A DNA stretch of 5,491 nucleotides from Clostridiales bacterium (GCA_012728025.1 JAAYFX010000080.1:1-5491); one strand, 5' to 3'. Counted from the stretch's first letter, positions 1 to 5,491 are shown. Notes: generated by a model from the letters alone, not told the origin. Made by a program: numbers and translations.

Positions 1-1797
1 ATCGCAATAATAGCCCACGTAGACCACGGCAAAACCACCTTGGTCGATGCTCTTTTGGCCCAAGGCGGGGCTTTTAGGGAAAAGCAGTCTGTTCAAGACA
101 GAGTTATGGACTCCAACGATTTGGAGCGGGAGCGGGGAATAACCATCCTTGCAAAAAACACAGCGGTTAACTATGGCGAGTCAAAGATAAACATAGTGGA
201 CACCCCCGGACACGCTGACTTTGGCGGCGAGGTGGAGCGCATCCTAAAAATGGTAAACGGCGTAATCCTTTTGGTGGACGCTGCCGAAGGCCCCATGCCC
301 CAAACTCGCTTTGTGCTGGAAAGAGCCTTGCAGCTAGGTCACAGGGTCATAGTGGTTGTTAACAAGATAGACCGCCCTGACCAAAGGGTTTACGAGGTCA
401 TAGACGAAGTGCTGGAGCTTTTATTAGACCTTGACGCAACGGATGAGCAGCTTGATTCACCCATGCTTTTTTGCTCTGCCCGTCAGGGTATTTGCTCCCT
501 TAGCCCCGAGGTCAAAGGCAAGGATTTAAGGCCCCTTCTTGACACCATTATAGACTATATACCTGCCCCCGAGCAGGATACGAAGGCTCCTTTTCAAATG
601 CTGGTTTCCGCCATTGACTACAACGAATATGTTGGGCGCATAGCCATTGGCCGCATAGAGCGAGGCCGCCTGCACCAAAACCAAGAGATTACCGTCTGCG
701 ATTTTCACGGTGAGCATCCTATTAGAAAGGCAAAGGCTGTAAACATCTATGAGTTTGAAGGTCTTTCCAAAACGGCGGTTACGGAGGCTGACGCCGGCAG
801 CATAATTGCCCTTTCCGGCATAGGCGACGTTACAATCGGAGACACCATCTGCACTCCCGACTCTGTGGAGCCTTTGCCCTTTGTTAAGATTTCTGCCCCT
901 ACAATAGAGATGACCTTCTCTGTTAACGACAGCCCTTTTGCAGGTCGTGAGGGTCAGTTTGTAACCACCCGCCAGATACGGGACAGGCTTTTTCGTGAGA
1001 CTTTGAAGGACGTTTCCCTGAAGGTAAGCGAAATTGAAAACAGCGATAGCTTTAACGTGGCAGGTAGAGGCGAAATGCACCTTTCCATTTTAATTGAAAC
1101 CATGCGTCGGGAGGGCTATGAGTTTCAGGTTTCTCCCCCCCGTGTTCTTTATAAAGAGATAGACGGCCATTTGTGTGAGCCTATGGATAAGGTGGTTTTG
1201 GATGTTCCGGAAACTGCCGTTGGAGCAATTATGGAAAAGCTATCCTCCAGAAAGGGTGACTTTGTTCAGATGAACCCTGTGGGAAACCGCATGAAAATGG
1301 AGTTTATTGTCCCTGTGCGGGGTCTTTTCGGCTACCGCAACGAGTTTTTAACCGATACTAGAGGTGAGGGCATTCTTGCCAGCGTTTTTGATAGCTATGC
1401 CCCTGTTAAGGGCGAGGTTTCAAGGCGAAGCCACGGCTCTCTCGTCTCCCACGAAACCGGCGAAAGTGTTGCCTATGGGCTTTTTAATGCTCAGGATAGG
1501 GGCGCTCTTATGATTGGCTCAGGCGTTCCCGTATACGCAGGCATGGTGGTTGGCATCTGCCCGAAAAACGAGGATATAACCGTTAATGTTTGCAGAAAAA
1601 AACAGCTTAGCAATATGCGGGCCTCCGGCAGTGACGATGCCCTGCGCCTTGTTCCCCCCAGAGTTTTAAGTCTGGAGCAGTGCATGGAATTTTTGGCTGA
1701 TGACGAGCTTTTGGAGGTCACTCCAAAAAACCTGCGCATACGAAAAAGCATTTTAGACCATGGAATGAGGATGAGGGCACAAAGTAAGCATAAATAA
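1..1797 (+). CDS. typA: TypA/BipA ribosome-associated translational GTPase, 5'-truncated by the window edge
   Basis: Translational GTPase of the EF-G/LepA superfamily that binds the ribosome and supports ribosome assembly and stress or cold adaptation (family knowledge). Frame 1 is open from base 1, giving 598 residues, so only a few N-terminal residues are missing from a protein usually slightly over 600 aa. Visible motifs, in window residue numbers: P-loop AHVDHGKTT at 5-13, switch I RERGIT with Thr48, DTPGH at 67-71, NKID at 121-124 and SAR at 159-161. The EF-Tu-like domain II follows from about 197, then EF-G-like domains III and V (GRGEMHLSIL; VRGLFGYRNEFLTDTRGEG). The TypA-specific C-terminal domain contains KKQLSNMRASGSDDALRL and ends DELLEVTPKNLRIRK, which separates it from EF-G and LepA. 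The true start lies upstream; TTG at 40 is inside the P-loop region and is not a start. It is followed by its own terminator. Confidence 0.97.
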   Translation: MAIIAHVDHGKTTLVDALLAQGGAFREKQSVQDRVMDSNDLERERGITILAKNTAVNYGESKINIVDTPGHADFGGEVERILKMVNGVILLVDAAEGPMPQTRFVLERALQLGHRVIVVVNKIDRPDQRVYEVIDEVLELLLDLDATDEQLDSPMLFCSARQGICSLSPEVKGKDLRPLLDTIIDYIPAPEQDTKAPFQMLVSAIDYNEYVGRIAIGRIERGRLHQNQEITVCDFHGEHPIRKAKAVNIYEFEGLSKTAVTEADAGSIIALSGIGDVTIGDTICTPDSVEPLPFVKISAPTIEMTFSVNDSPFAGREGQFVTTRQIRDRLFRETLKDVSLKVSEIENSDSFNVAGRGEMHLSILIETMRREGYEFQVSPPRVLYKEIDGHLCEPMDKVVLDVPETAVGAIMEKLSSRKGDFVQMNPVGNRMKMEFIVPVRGLFGYRNEFLTDTRGEGILASVFDSYAPVKGEVSRRSHGSLVSHETGESVAYGLFNAQDRGALMIGSGVPVYAGMVVGICPKNEDITVNVCRKKQLSNMRASGSDDALRLVPPRVLSLEQCMEFLADDELLEVTPKNLRIRKSILDHGMRMRAQSKHK

Positions 1798-1839
1798 TTT
1801 GTGCACATTTTAGTGATTATCAATTTATCAAAGGACATT

Positions 1840-1876
1840 CGGCGGTTCGTCTGAAAAGGTGAACCGCCGCTTTTTT
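1840..1876 (+). terminator. Intrinsic terminator of typA
   Basis: A perfect 9-bp GC-rich stem is formed by CGGCGGTTC (1840-1848) and GAACCGCCG (1861-1869). The loop is 12 nt, and six T residues (1871-1876) follow one base after the stem. It begins 42 bp after the typA stop codon and is the best terminator in the window. It should separate typA from the downstream genes. The minus strand carries no T-run of comparable quality at the other side, so it acts mainly for + strand transcripts. Confidence 0.93.
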
Positions 1877-1885
1877 GTATCCAAT

Positions 1886-2047
1886 TGGCTAAGGGCTTAA
1901 AATGTAAAATGACGGCGCAGAAGCGGTGTTCTCCCAACAGTCATTTTTTGCGTAATTTGCCTTAAAAACATTCTATATCACCTGCTTAAAGCTGCAAAGT
2001 TTAATCTTCGCCAAATAGACATTTCAGCAGCTTTTCCTCCTTAGCCA
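1886..2047. repeat. Structured intergenic segment bounded by a 9-bp inverted repeat (RNA or small mobile element candidate)
   Basis: TGGCTAAGG (1886-1894) is the exact reverse complement of CCTTAGCCA (2039-2047); a G-U pair at each end could extend it to 11 bp. Inside are two 8-bp perfect stems: AAAATGAC (1906-1913) with GTCATTTT (1940-1947), and AAAGCTGC (1988-1995) with GCAGCTTT (2027-2034). The first contains a small AGAA/TTCT stem (1919-1922 with 1929-1932). Together they draw a closing stem around two hairpins. I see no clear target-site duplication. It could be a structured RNA, a decayed miniature inverted-repeat element, or chance pairing in AT-rich DNA. No known RNA family was recognised. 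Confidence 0.35.
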
Positions 2048-2049
2048 GC

Positions 2050-2065
2050 CAAAGTCCAAACTTTG
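2050..2065. promoter_or_regulatory. Possible operator palindrome upstream of the -35 box
   Basis: CAAAGT (2050-2055) and ACTTTG (2060-2065) form a perfect 6-bp inverted repeat with a 4-bp spacer. The right half, extended to ACTTTGA (2060-2066), recurs exactly 18 bp downstream at 2078-2084, overlapping the last base of the -35 box and the spacer. A dyad just upstream of a promoter, with a further half-site inside it, is a typical arrangement for a transcription factor. No specific regulator family was recognised, and short AT-rich dyads also arise by chance. Confidence 0.4.
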
Positions 2066-2072
2066 AGCAATA

Positions 2073-2101
2073 TTGACACTTTGACCAATTAGTGATAGTA
2101 T
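2073..2101 (+). promoter_or_regulatory. Sigma-A (sigma-70)-type promoter with extended -10 driving the SGNH hydrolase operon
   Basis: A consensus -35 hexamer TTGACA (2073-2078) is followed by an optimal 17-bp spacer and the -10 hexamer TAGTAT (2096-2101, 4 of 6 matches). The -10 is preceded by the extended element TGA (2093-2095). Transcription should begin near 2107-2109, leaving a leader of about 90 nt before the ATG at 2199. This is the only convincing promoter seen between typA and the end of the window, which supports co-transcription of the next three genes. Confidence 0.8.
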
Positions 2102-2140
2102 GCTATATCATATTGTCTATAATTTGCTTTATGAAAAGGG

Positions 2141-2168
2141 CAGCAACTTAGCCTTTTGGCTAAGGCTG
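2141..2168 (+). promoter_or_regulatory. Leader hairpin upstream of the SGNH hydrolase gene
   Basis: CTTAGCC (2147-2153) pairs with GGCTAAG (2158-2164) around a TTTT loop. After a two-base AA bulge, CAGC (2141-2144) pairs with GCTG (2165-2168), giving 11 bp in all. A run of six T residues (2179-2184) lies 10 nt after the stem, too far for a standard terminator, and the ribosome binding site follows at 2189. It may stabilise the transcript, attenuate it weakly, or protect the leader. Its arms match the GGCTAAG/CTTAGCC copies in the upstream segment. Confidence 0.5.
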
Positions 2169-2188
2169 TTGATATTTGTTTTTTATTC

Positions 2189-2193
2189 GGAGG
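2189..2193 (+). promoter_or_regulatory. Ribosome binding site of the SGNH hydrolase gene
   Basis: GGAGG lies 5 nt before the ATG at 2199 and only 2 nt before the tandem ATG at 2196, favouring 2199. It rules against the in-frame ATG at 2100, which overlaps the -10 box and so lies upstream of the predicted transcription start. Confidence 0.85.
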
Positions 2194-2198
2194 TAATG

Positions 2199-3062
2199 AT
2201 GAATAAAACTAAGAAGGATAACATTTATTTCTTTTGGTCGGCATCAATAATCCTGTGCATATTTTTGGCTGTTTTCGTTTTGATGTTCACTTCCTGCTCT
2301 AAACCGGAAAAAGAGGTTGAAGTCTCCCCCAATCAGTCGGAGTCTTTTGAATCCCCTGATGATATAGGTGAGAGCGACCCTTCCGAGGGCGATGAAGCAG
2401 AGGAAATCTCTACCCCAGGCATAATAGAAACTGTAAACAACGGCGGCATAGTTTTAGCTGAAACCGAGGATATGGGTCAGGAATACATTGATAAGTTTGT
2501 TTTCCTTGGGGACTCAACAACCTATGGCCTTGCCTACTATGACAGCGTCCCCGTCTCCGCCTCCCAAGTCTGGACTCCTGCCAACGGCACCTTAACCCTT
2601 TCTCTTTGGAGCATTGCAAACATCGTATACGAAGATGGCAGGGAAATATCCATTGCAGATGCCGCCGCCTTGAGCCAACCGGAGTACCTTATGATAACCC
2701 TTGGCGTAAATGGCATTTCCTTTATGGATGAGGATAATTTTATCGAAGAATACACAAACCTTGTAAAAGCCGTACAAGCTGCAAGCCCCAACACAAAAAT
2801 TATACTTAACTCAATCTACCCCATTTCTGCCGATTATCCCGCCTCAAACGGTATAACAAATGAGAAAATCGATACGGCAAATCTTTGGGTTCAAAAAGTA
2901 GCGGAAAACTTAAATCTTAAATATTTAAACAGCGCCAGTGTCATAAAGGACGAATACGGCGCCCTGCCTAAAAACCTTGACAACGGCGGCGACGGACTGC
3001 ATATGAACGGTGATGGCTATAACCTTGTGATAGGCTATATGCGCAGTCACGGCTACAACTAA
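2199..3062 (+). CDS. Lipoprotein SGNH/GDSL-family hydrolase (esterase/acylhydrolase fold)
   Basis: A 287-aa exported hydrolase. The N-terminus has a short Lys-rich stretch, a hydrophobic segment at about 9-30 and a relaxed lipobox FTSC with Cys33, so it is probably a lipoprotein on the outer membrane face. Residues 34-75 are an acidic Ser/Glu/Asp/Pro-rich linker. The catalytic domain runs from about 95 to the end. Block I is FLGDSTTYG with nucleophile Ser106, block III is TLGVNG with Gly169 and Asn171, and block V is DGLHMNGDGY with Asp265 and His268. The full SGNH residue set is therefore present and the enzyme should be active. Such enzymes hydrolyse ester bonds, often removing O-acetyl groups from glycans; the substrate here is unknown. 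Clostridial relatives often read GDSRT where this one has GDSTT. The start is ATG 2199, set by the ribosome binding site. The next gene begins 31 bp downstream without a terminator. Confidence 0.9.
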   Translation: MNKTKKDNIYFFWSASIILCIFLAVFVLMFTSCSKPEKEVEVSPNQSESFESPDDIGESDPSEGDEAEEISTPGIIETVNNGGIVLAETEDMGQEYIDKFVFLGDSTTYGLAYYDSVPVSASQVWTPANGTLTLSLWSIANIVYEDGREISIADAAALSQPEYLMITLGVNGISFMDEDNFIEEYTNLVKAVQAASPNTKIILNSIYPISADYPASNGITNEKIDTANLWVQKVAENLNLKYLNSASVIKDEYGALPKNLDNGGDGLHMNGDGYNLVIGYMRSHGYN

Positions 3063-3078
3063 AACATTTGGGATATAA

Positions 3079-3083
3079 AGAGG
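3079..3083 (+). promoter_or_regulatory. Ribosome binding site of the small lipoprotein gene
   Basis: AGAGG lies 10 nt before the ATG at 3094 and only 1 nt before an in-frame ATG at 3085. The closer ATG is too near to be used, so 3094 is preferred. That also gives a cleaner signal peptide start (MKKTK rather than MCGMKK). Confidence 0.65.
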
Positions 3084-3093
3084 AATGTGTGGA

Positions 3094-3585
3094 ATGAAAA
3101 AAACTAAAACTGTCATGGTTTCTGTATGCGCCCTTATGCTTCTTGCCCTTTTAGCGGCCTGCGGCGGAGCAAAGGTCAAAGACGATGTTCCGGTTTCGGA
3201 GCTTTCTGCCGATGTTGACTTAGCCATCGGAAACGAAGGGGACCTTGTATCAGCTCCGGAGAGCTATCTTTCAAGCCTTATGGCTCTTGATTTTTCGGCT
3301 AACCCCGAATACGTCGTTAAGATAAATTCCAGAGGTGTTAATATCGACGAATACGGCATATTTAAAGCCGGCAGCGAACAGGATGTTTCCGAGCTTGAAT
3401 CCATAGTGAAAGGCTATATCCAGCGCCGTTTAGACACATGGATGCCCGAATATATGCCGGAGGAATTGCCAAAGCTTGAAAATGCCCAAGTTAAAACCCT
3501 TGGCAATTATGTAATGTATACAATACTGTCCGACACTCAAAGGGCAGAAGCGGTCACAGCCCTTGAAACGGGCCTTTCCGCTTAG
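3094..3585 (+). CDS. Small lipoprotein, DUF4358-like, function unknown
   Basis: A 163-aa predicted lipoprotein: Lys-rich start MKKTK, hydrophobic core at about 7-22, and lipobox LAAC with Cys23 as the lipidated residue, followed by Gly-Gly. The mature part looks like the DUF4358 family of Bacillota lipoproteins. The core DEYGIFKAG (85-93) is followed by a helix ending in GYIQRRLDTW (107-116). Next come YMPEELPKLENAQVK (120-134) and GNYVMYTILSD (137-147). This assignment rests on remembered family motifs, not a search. No catalytic motif is visible, so a binding or accessory role at the cell surface is more likely than enzymatic activity. It sits between a lipoprotein hydrolase and a membrane-anchored beta-propeller and is probably co-transcribed with both. 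If ATG 3085 were used, the protein would gain three residues. Confidence 0.85.
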   Translation: MKKTKTVMVSVCALMLLALLAACGGAKVKDDVPVSELSADVDLAIGNEGDLVSAPESYLSSLMALDFSANPEYVVKINSRGVNIDEYGIFKAGSEQDVSELESIVKGYIQRRLDTWMPEYMPEELPKLENAQVKTLGNYVMYTILSDTQRAEAVTALETGLSA

Positions 3586-3611
3586 ATTAATCCCTTGCTT
3601 TAAAAAACTCT

Positions 3612-3670
3612 TGCCATTTCCCCTGCCCTTAATGTGTGGAACGAAAGGGCTATTTTACGGCTAAATGGCA
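3612..3670 (+). promoter_or_regulatory. Nested stem-loop in the leader of the beta-propeller gene
   Basis: The 101-bp gap before the beta-propeller gene contains an 8-bp perfect outer stem, TGCCATTT (3612-3619) with AAATGGCA (3663-3670). It encloses a 6-bp inner stem, GCCCTT (3625-3630) with AAGGGC (3645-3650). The outer stem ends 3 nt before the ribosome binding site, so folding could affect translation initiation or mark an mRNA processing site. The inner stem is followed by TATTTT rather than a true T-run, so it is not a convincing terminator. No promoter was found in this gap. Confidence 0.4.
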
Positions 3671-3673
3671 TAT

Positions 3674-3680
3674 AGGTGGG
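3674..3680 (+). promoter_or_regulatory. Ribosome binding site of the beta-propeller gene
   Basis: AGGTGGG lies 6 nt before the ATG at 3687, at a standard distance. It is a variant of AGGAGGG with one mismatch. It fixes the start, and no competing in-frame start is near. Confidence 0.8.
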
Positions 3681-3686
3681 AAGTAA

Positions 3687-5462
3687 ATGCCTGAAAACAA
3701 ATCTGCTAACACGAAAAGTGGGGAAAGGTCAAAAATCCTTCTCCTTACTCCCCTTCTGGTGCTGCTTATAGCTGCGCTGGGTTTTCTCGTCTGGAAAAAC
3801 GCAACAACTAAGCCTTTAATTTTATCTGCTCCCGAATATGTTGACCTTCCGGAAACCCCTCCCCCCCTTAAAACCGACACTCCGGAAATGGAATCCCCTC
3901 CCCTTCCCGAAGAGCCTGCCCTGCCGGAATTTAATCCTCAGGCGGTGGCTTCAACAGAGCCGAGTGTCCTCATTTCCGAAGCGGATATAATGGTAAACGG
4001 CGAAGTTGTCGAAAGCTATGAAACTTCTGAGCTTATTGATTTCACCCTGCCCGAGGATTACGCAAACCTGTCGGGCATACTTACCTTCAGGGGAAACAAC
4101 TTCAGAGACAGCGCCTCTTACGGCACAGTCAGCCTTCATGACGGGAAGTTTTCACAGACCGACAAATGGAGCGTATCAACAGGCAACCTTCAGGCTCCCG
4201 ATGGAGTTGTGTGGACGGGCAGCGGCTGGGTTGGCCAGCCCCTTATGATGTCTTGGCCAAAAGAAGTTCGTGCCAACATGAATATGTATGACTGGGCCAA
4301 AAATGCCGACACTTTAACAGAGGTCATATATGCCACCATGGATGGCAGCATCTATTTTATTGACCTTGAAACCGGCAGCAAAACCCGAGATAATATGTAT
4401 CTGGGCTTCACCTTTAAAGGCGCCGGTGCCCTAGACCCTCGGGGTTACCCCATCTTATACCTTGGGGCGGGCTATCAAAGCAATAAGGGAGCCTCCAGAG
4501 CCTTTGTAATCAACCTTTTAGATTGCTCTGTCATGTACGAGTTTGGCCATGGGGATTCATTTTCCCTGCGCAGCTCGGTTTCATTCTTCGACGGCAGCCC
4601 CCTTGTGGATGCCGCAACGGATAAACTCATATATCCCGGAGAAAACGGCGTTTTGTATATAATTAAGCTTAACACCAACTATGATGCCCAAGGCGGCTTG
4701 CTCTCCATTGCCCCCTCTGACGTTATAAAGTGGCGGTATAAGGGCTTTCGCTCAAGCGGAAGCAGTTATTGGCTGGGTATGGAAGATAGTCCCGTAATCT
4801 GGAGGGGACACATCATAATGGCCGATAACGGCGGTCATTTGATGTGCCTTGACCTTAATACCTTACAGCTTAAATGGGTTCAGGATGTTTTGGACGACAC
4901 CAACTGCACCCCCGTTTTAGAGCTGGAGGATGGCCATCCCTATGTATACATCAGCACCTCCTTCCATGGCGGTTGGCGGGCGCCTACCAGCGGCACGGCA
5001 AACATCCCAATTTGGAAAATCGATGCTGTCACCGGCGAAATTGTCTGGCAGAAGGATTATGACTGTTATACTCAGGAGGGGGTTTCCGGCGGCACTCAGG
5101 GTACCCTTGCCATAGGTAAAAACAGCCTTTCCGATTTAATCTTTGTGCCTGTTGCCCGCACCCCCGGCCCCGGAAACGGCGTTTTAGTTGCCCTAAACAA
5201 GCAGACCGGCTCTGTGGTTTGGGAAATTGTAACCGAAGCTTACAGTTGGAGCAGCCCTGTGACGATTTATGACAACGAAGGGAAGGGTTGCCTTGTTTTC
5301 TGCACCTCCGGCGGTTATATGTACCTTATAGACGGGCTTACGGGAACGGTCATGGATTCTTTAAACGTAGGCGGAAATGTGGAAGCCTCACCGGCTGTCT
5401 ATAACGGCACCGTTGTGGTGGGAACCCGTAGCCAGACTATTTTGGGTGTAAAAATAGTATAG
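3687..5462 (+). CDS. Membrane-anchored PQQ-like (quinoprotein-type) beta-propeller protein
   Basis: A 591-aa exported protein. After a short polar N-terminus, residues 16-36 form one hydrophobic segment with no lipobox and no obvious signal-peptidase site, so it is probably an uncleaved anchor. Residues 49-84 are a Pro/Glu-rich linker. The rest is a beta-propeller. PQQ-like blade signatures, with the ...D..TG...W pattern, are seen at 219-231 (DGSIYFIDLETGS), 383-397, 442-457, 498-514 and 543-559; ENGVLYIIKLN (319-329) is a related strand. Conserved-looking islands are GILTFRGNNFRD (130-141), GSGWVGQP (178-185), DPRGYPILYLG (250-260) and GSPLVD (303-308). These resemble a family of PQQ-like repeat proteins I recall from actinobacteria. 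I saw no evidence that it binds PQQ; most such repeat proteins serve as binding or assembly scaffolds. It is the third gene of the apparent operon, 101 bp after the lipoprotein gene. Confidence 0.88.
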   Translation: MPENKSANTKSGERSKILLLTPLLVLLIAALGFLVWKNATTKPLILSAPEYVDLPETPPPLKTDTPEMESPPLPEEPALPEFNPQAVASTEPSVLISEADIMVNGEVVESYETSELIDFTLPEDYANLSGILTFRGNNFRDSASYGTVSLHDGKFSQTDKWSVSTGNLQAPDGVVWTGSGWVGQPLMMSWPKEVRANMNMYDWAKNADTLTEVIYATMDGSIYFIDLETGSKTRDNMYLGFTFKGAGALDPRGYPILYLGAGYQSNKGASRAFVINLLDCSVMYEFGHGDSFSLRSSVSFFDGSPLVDAATDKLIYPGENGVLYIIKLNTNYDAQGGLLSIAPSDVIKWRYKGFRSSGSSYWLGMEDSPVIWRGHIIMADNGGHLMCLDLNTLQLKWVQDVLDDTNCTPVLELEDGHPYVYISTSFHGGWRAPTSGTANIPIWKIDAVTGEIVWQKDYDCYTQEGVSGGTQGTLAIGKNSLSDLIFVPVARTPGPGNGVLVALNKQTGSVVWEIVTEAYSWSSPVTIYDNEGKGCLVFCTSGGYMYLIDGLTGTVMDSLNVGGNVEASPAVYNGTVVVGTRSQTILGVKIV

Positions 5463-5491
5463 CTTAAAACATATTATGGGGGCGCTTTATC
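5463..5491 (+). other. Start of the downstream intergenic region, cut by the window edge
   Basis: The 29 bases after the beta-propeller stop codon hold no terminator stem. A GGGGGCG stretch (5478-5484) could be part of a ribosome binding site for a further gene outside the window. Whether the operon continues cannot be decided from what is present. Confidence 0.4.

Larger units (their letters stand above)
1798..2198. other. Gene-free intergenic region between typA and the SGNH hydrolase gene
   Basis: This 401-bp stretch has no credible coding sequence on either strand. In order it holds the typA terminator, a structured segment bounded by inverted repeats (1886-2047), a palindrome (2050-2065), a promoter (2073-2101), a leader hairpin (2141-2168) and the ribosome binding site of the next gene. 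The 7-mer GGCTAAG or its complement CTTAGCC occurs four times (1887, 2040, 2147, 2158). The longest minus-strand reading frame here runs into typA, starts at TTG and has no recognisable protein character. Confidence 0.8.

Noticed and set aside
526..1080. Minus-strand open frame of 184 codons inside typA
   Set aside because: It is fully antisense to conserved TypA domains II and III, with low-complexity antisense-like composition.
1491..1937. Minus-strand open frame of 148 codons overlapping the end of typA and its terminator
   Set aside because: It begins with TTG, crosses the terminator hairpin, has no ribosome binding site seen, and lies opposite the well-conserved TypA C-terminal domain. 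Its sequence has no recognisable protein character.
1978..2022. Minus-strand 14-codon ORF preceded by GGAGG at 2036-2040
   Set aside because: The GGAGG-to-ATG distance is 13 nt, too long. The peptide is tiny, no minus-strand promoter was found, and the region is better explained as a stem-loop.
2118..2123. Consensus TATAAT that might be a second -10 box
   Set aside because: No -35-like hexamer or extended TGn element lies at the right distance upstream; the 2073-2101 promoter is far better.
2141..2184. Leader hairpin plus T-run as an intrinsic terminator
   Set aside because: The six-T run starts 10 nt after the stem, and the stem has a two-base bulge and few GC pairs at its base. Premature termination cannot be claimed.
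2100..2198. Upstream in-frame ATG at 2100 extending the SGNH hydrolase by 33 codons
   Set aside because: The ATG overlaps the -10 box, so it precedes the predicted transcription start. It has no ribosome binding site, and it would add a second hydrophobic stretch before a good signal sequence.
3632..3664. Ten-codon ORF in the gap before the beta-propeller gene
   Set aside because: It has no ribosome binding site, lies inside the nested stem-loop, and is too short to support.
4006..4248. Second + strand frame of 80 codons, and similar frames near 4874-5115, inside the beta-propeller gene
   Set aside because: These are overlapping out-of-frame readings of a gene with clear domain content. They have no ribosome binding sites and no recognisable products.
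5476..5491. ATG at 5476 as the start of a further gene
   Set aside because: Only five codons remain in the window and no ribosome binding site precedes it. The G-rich stretch after it may itself be the binding site of a gene starting outside the window.

Overview
The window reads as ordinary bacterial chromosome, most likely from a member of the Clostridia (Bacillota). The reasons are the clostridial style of the TypA C-terminus, strong GGAGG-type ribosome binding sites, two small lipoproteins with Lys-rich signal peptides, and a protein that looks like the DUF4358 family. Base composition is intermediate by eye. All four genes lie on the + strand. I see no transposase, CRISPR array, tRNA or rRNA.

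Layout. Positions 1-1797 hold nearly all of a TypA/BipA ribosome-associated GTPase gene; only the first few codons are missing. A strong intrinsic terminator (1840-1876) ends that unit. A stretch of about 400 bp without a gene follows (1798-2198). It contains a 162-bp segment bounded by a 9-bp inverted repeat with two internal stem-loops, then a palindrome, a near-consensus extended -10 promoter (2073-2101), and a leader with a hairpin.

That promoter appears to drive three genes read in the same direction, with no recognisable terminator between them: a lipoprotein SGNH/GDSL hydrolase (2199-3062), a small DUF4358-like lipoprotein (3094-3585), and a membrane-anchored PQQ-like beta-propeller protein (3687-5462). 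The window ends 29 bases after the last stop codon, so the operon may continue.

How the genes may work together. TypA is a housekeeping translation and ribosome-assembly factor and is transcriptionally separate. The other three products are all predicted to be exported and tethered to the outer face of the membrane. They are an esterase/deacetylase-type enzyme, a small lipoprotein of unknown role, and a propeller that could act as a scaffold or ligand-binding platform. Together they suggest an envelope or extracellular-polymer modification cassette. That function is inferred from fold, localisation and gene order; no substrate can be read from the sequence.
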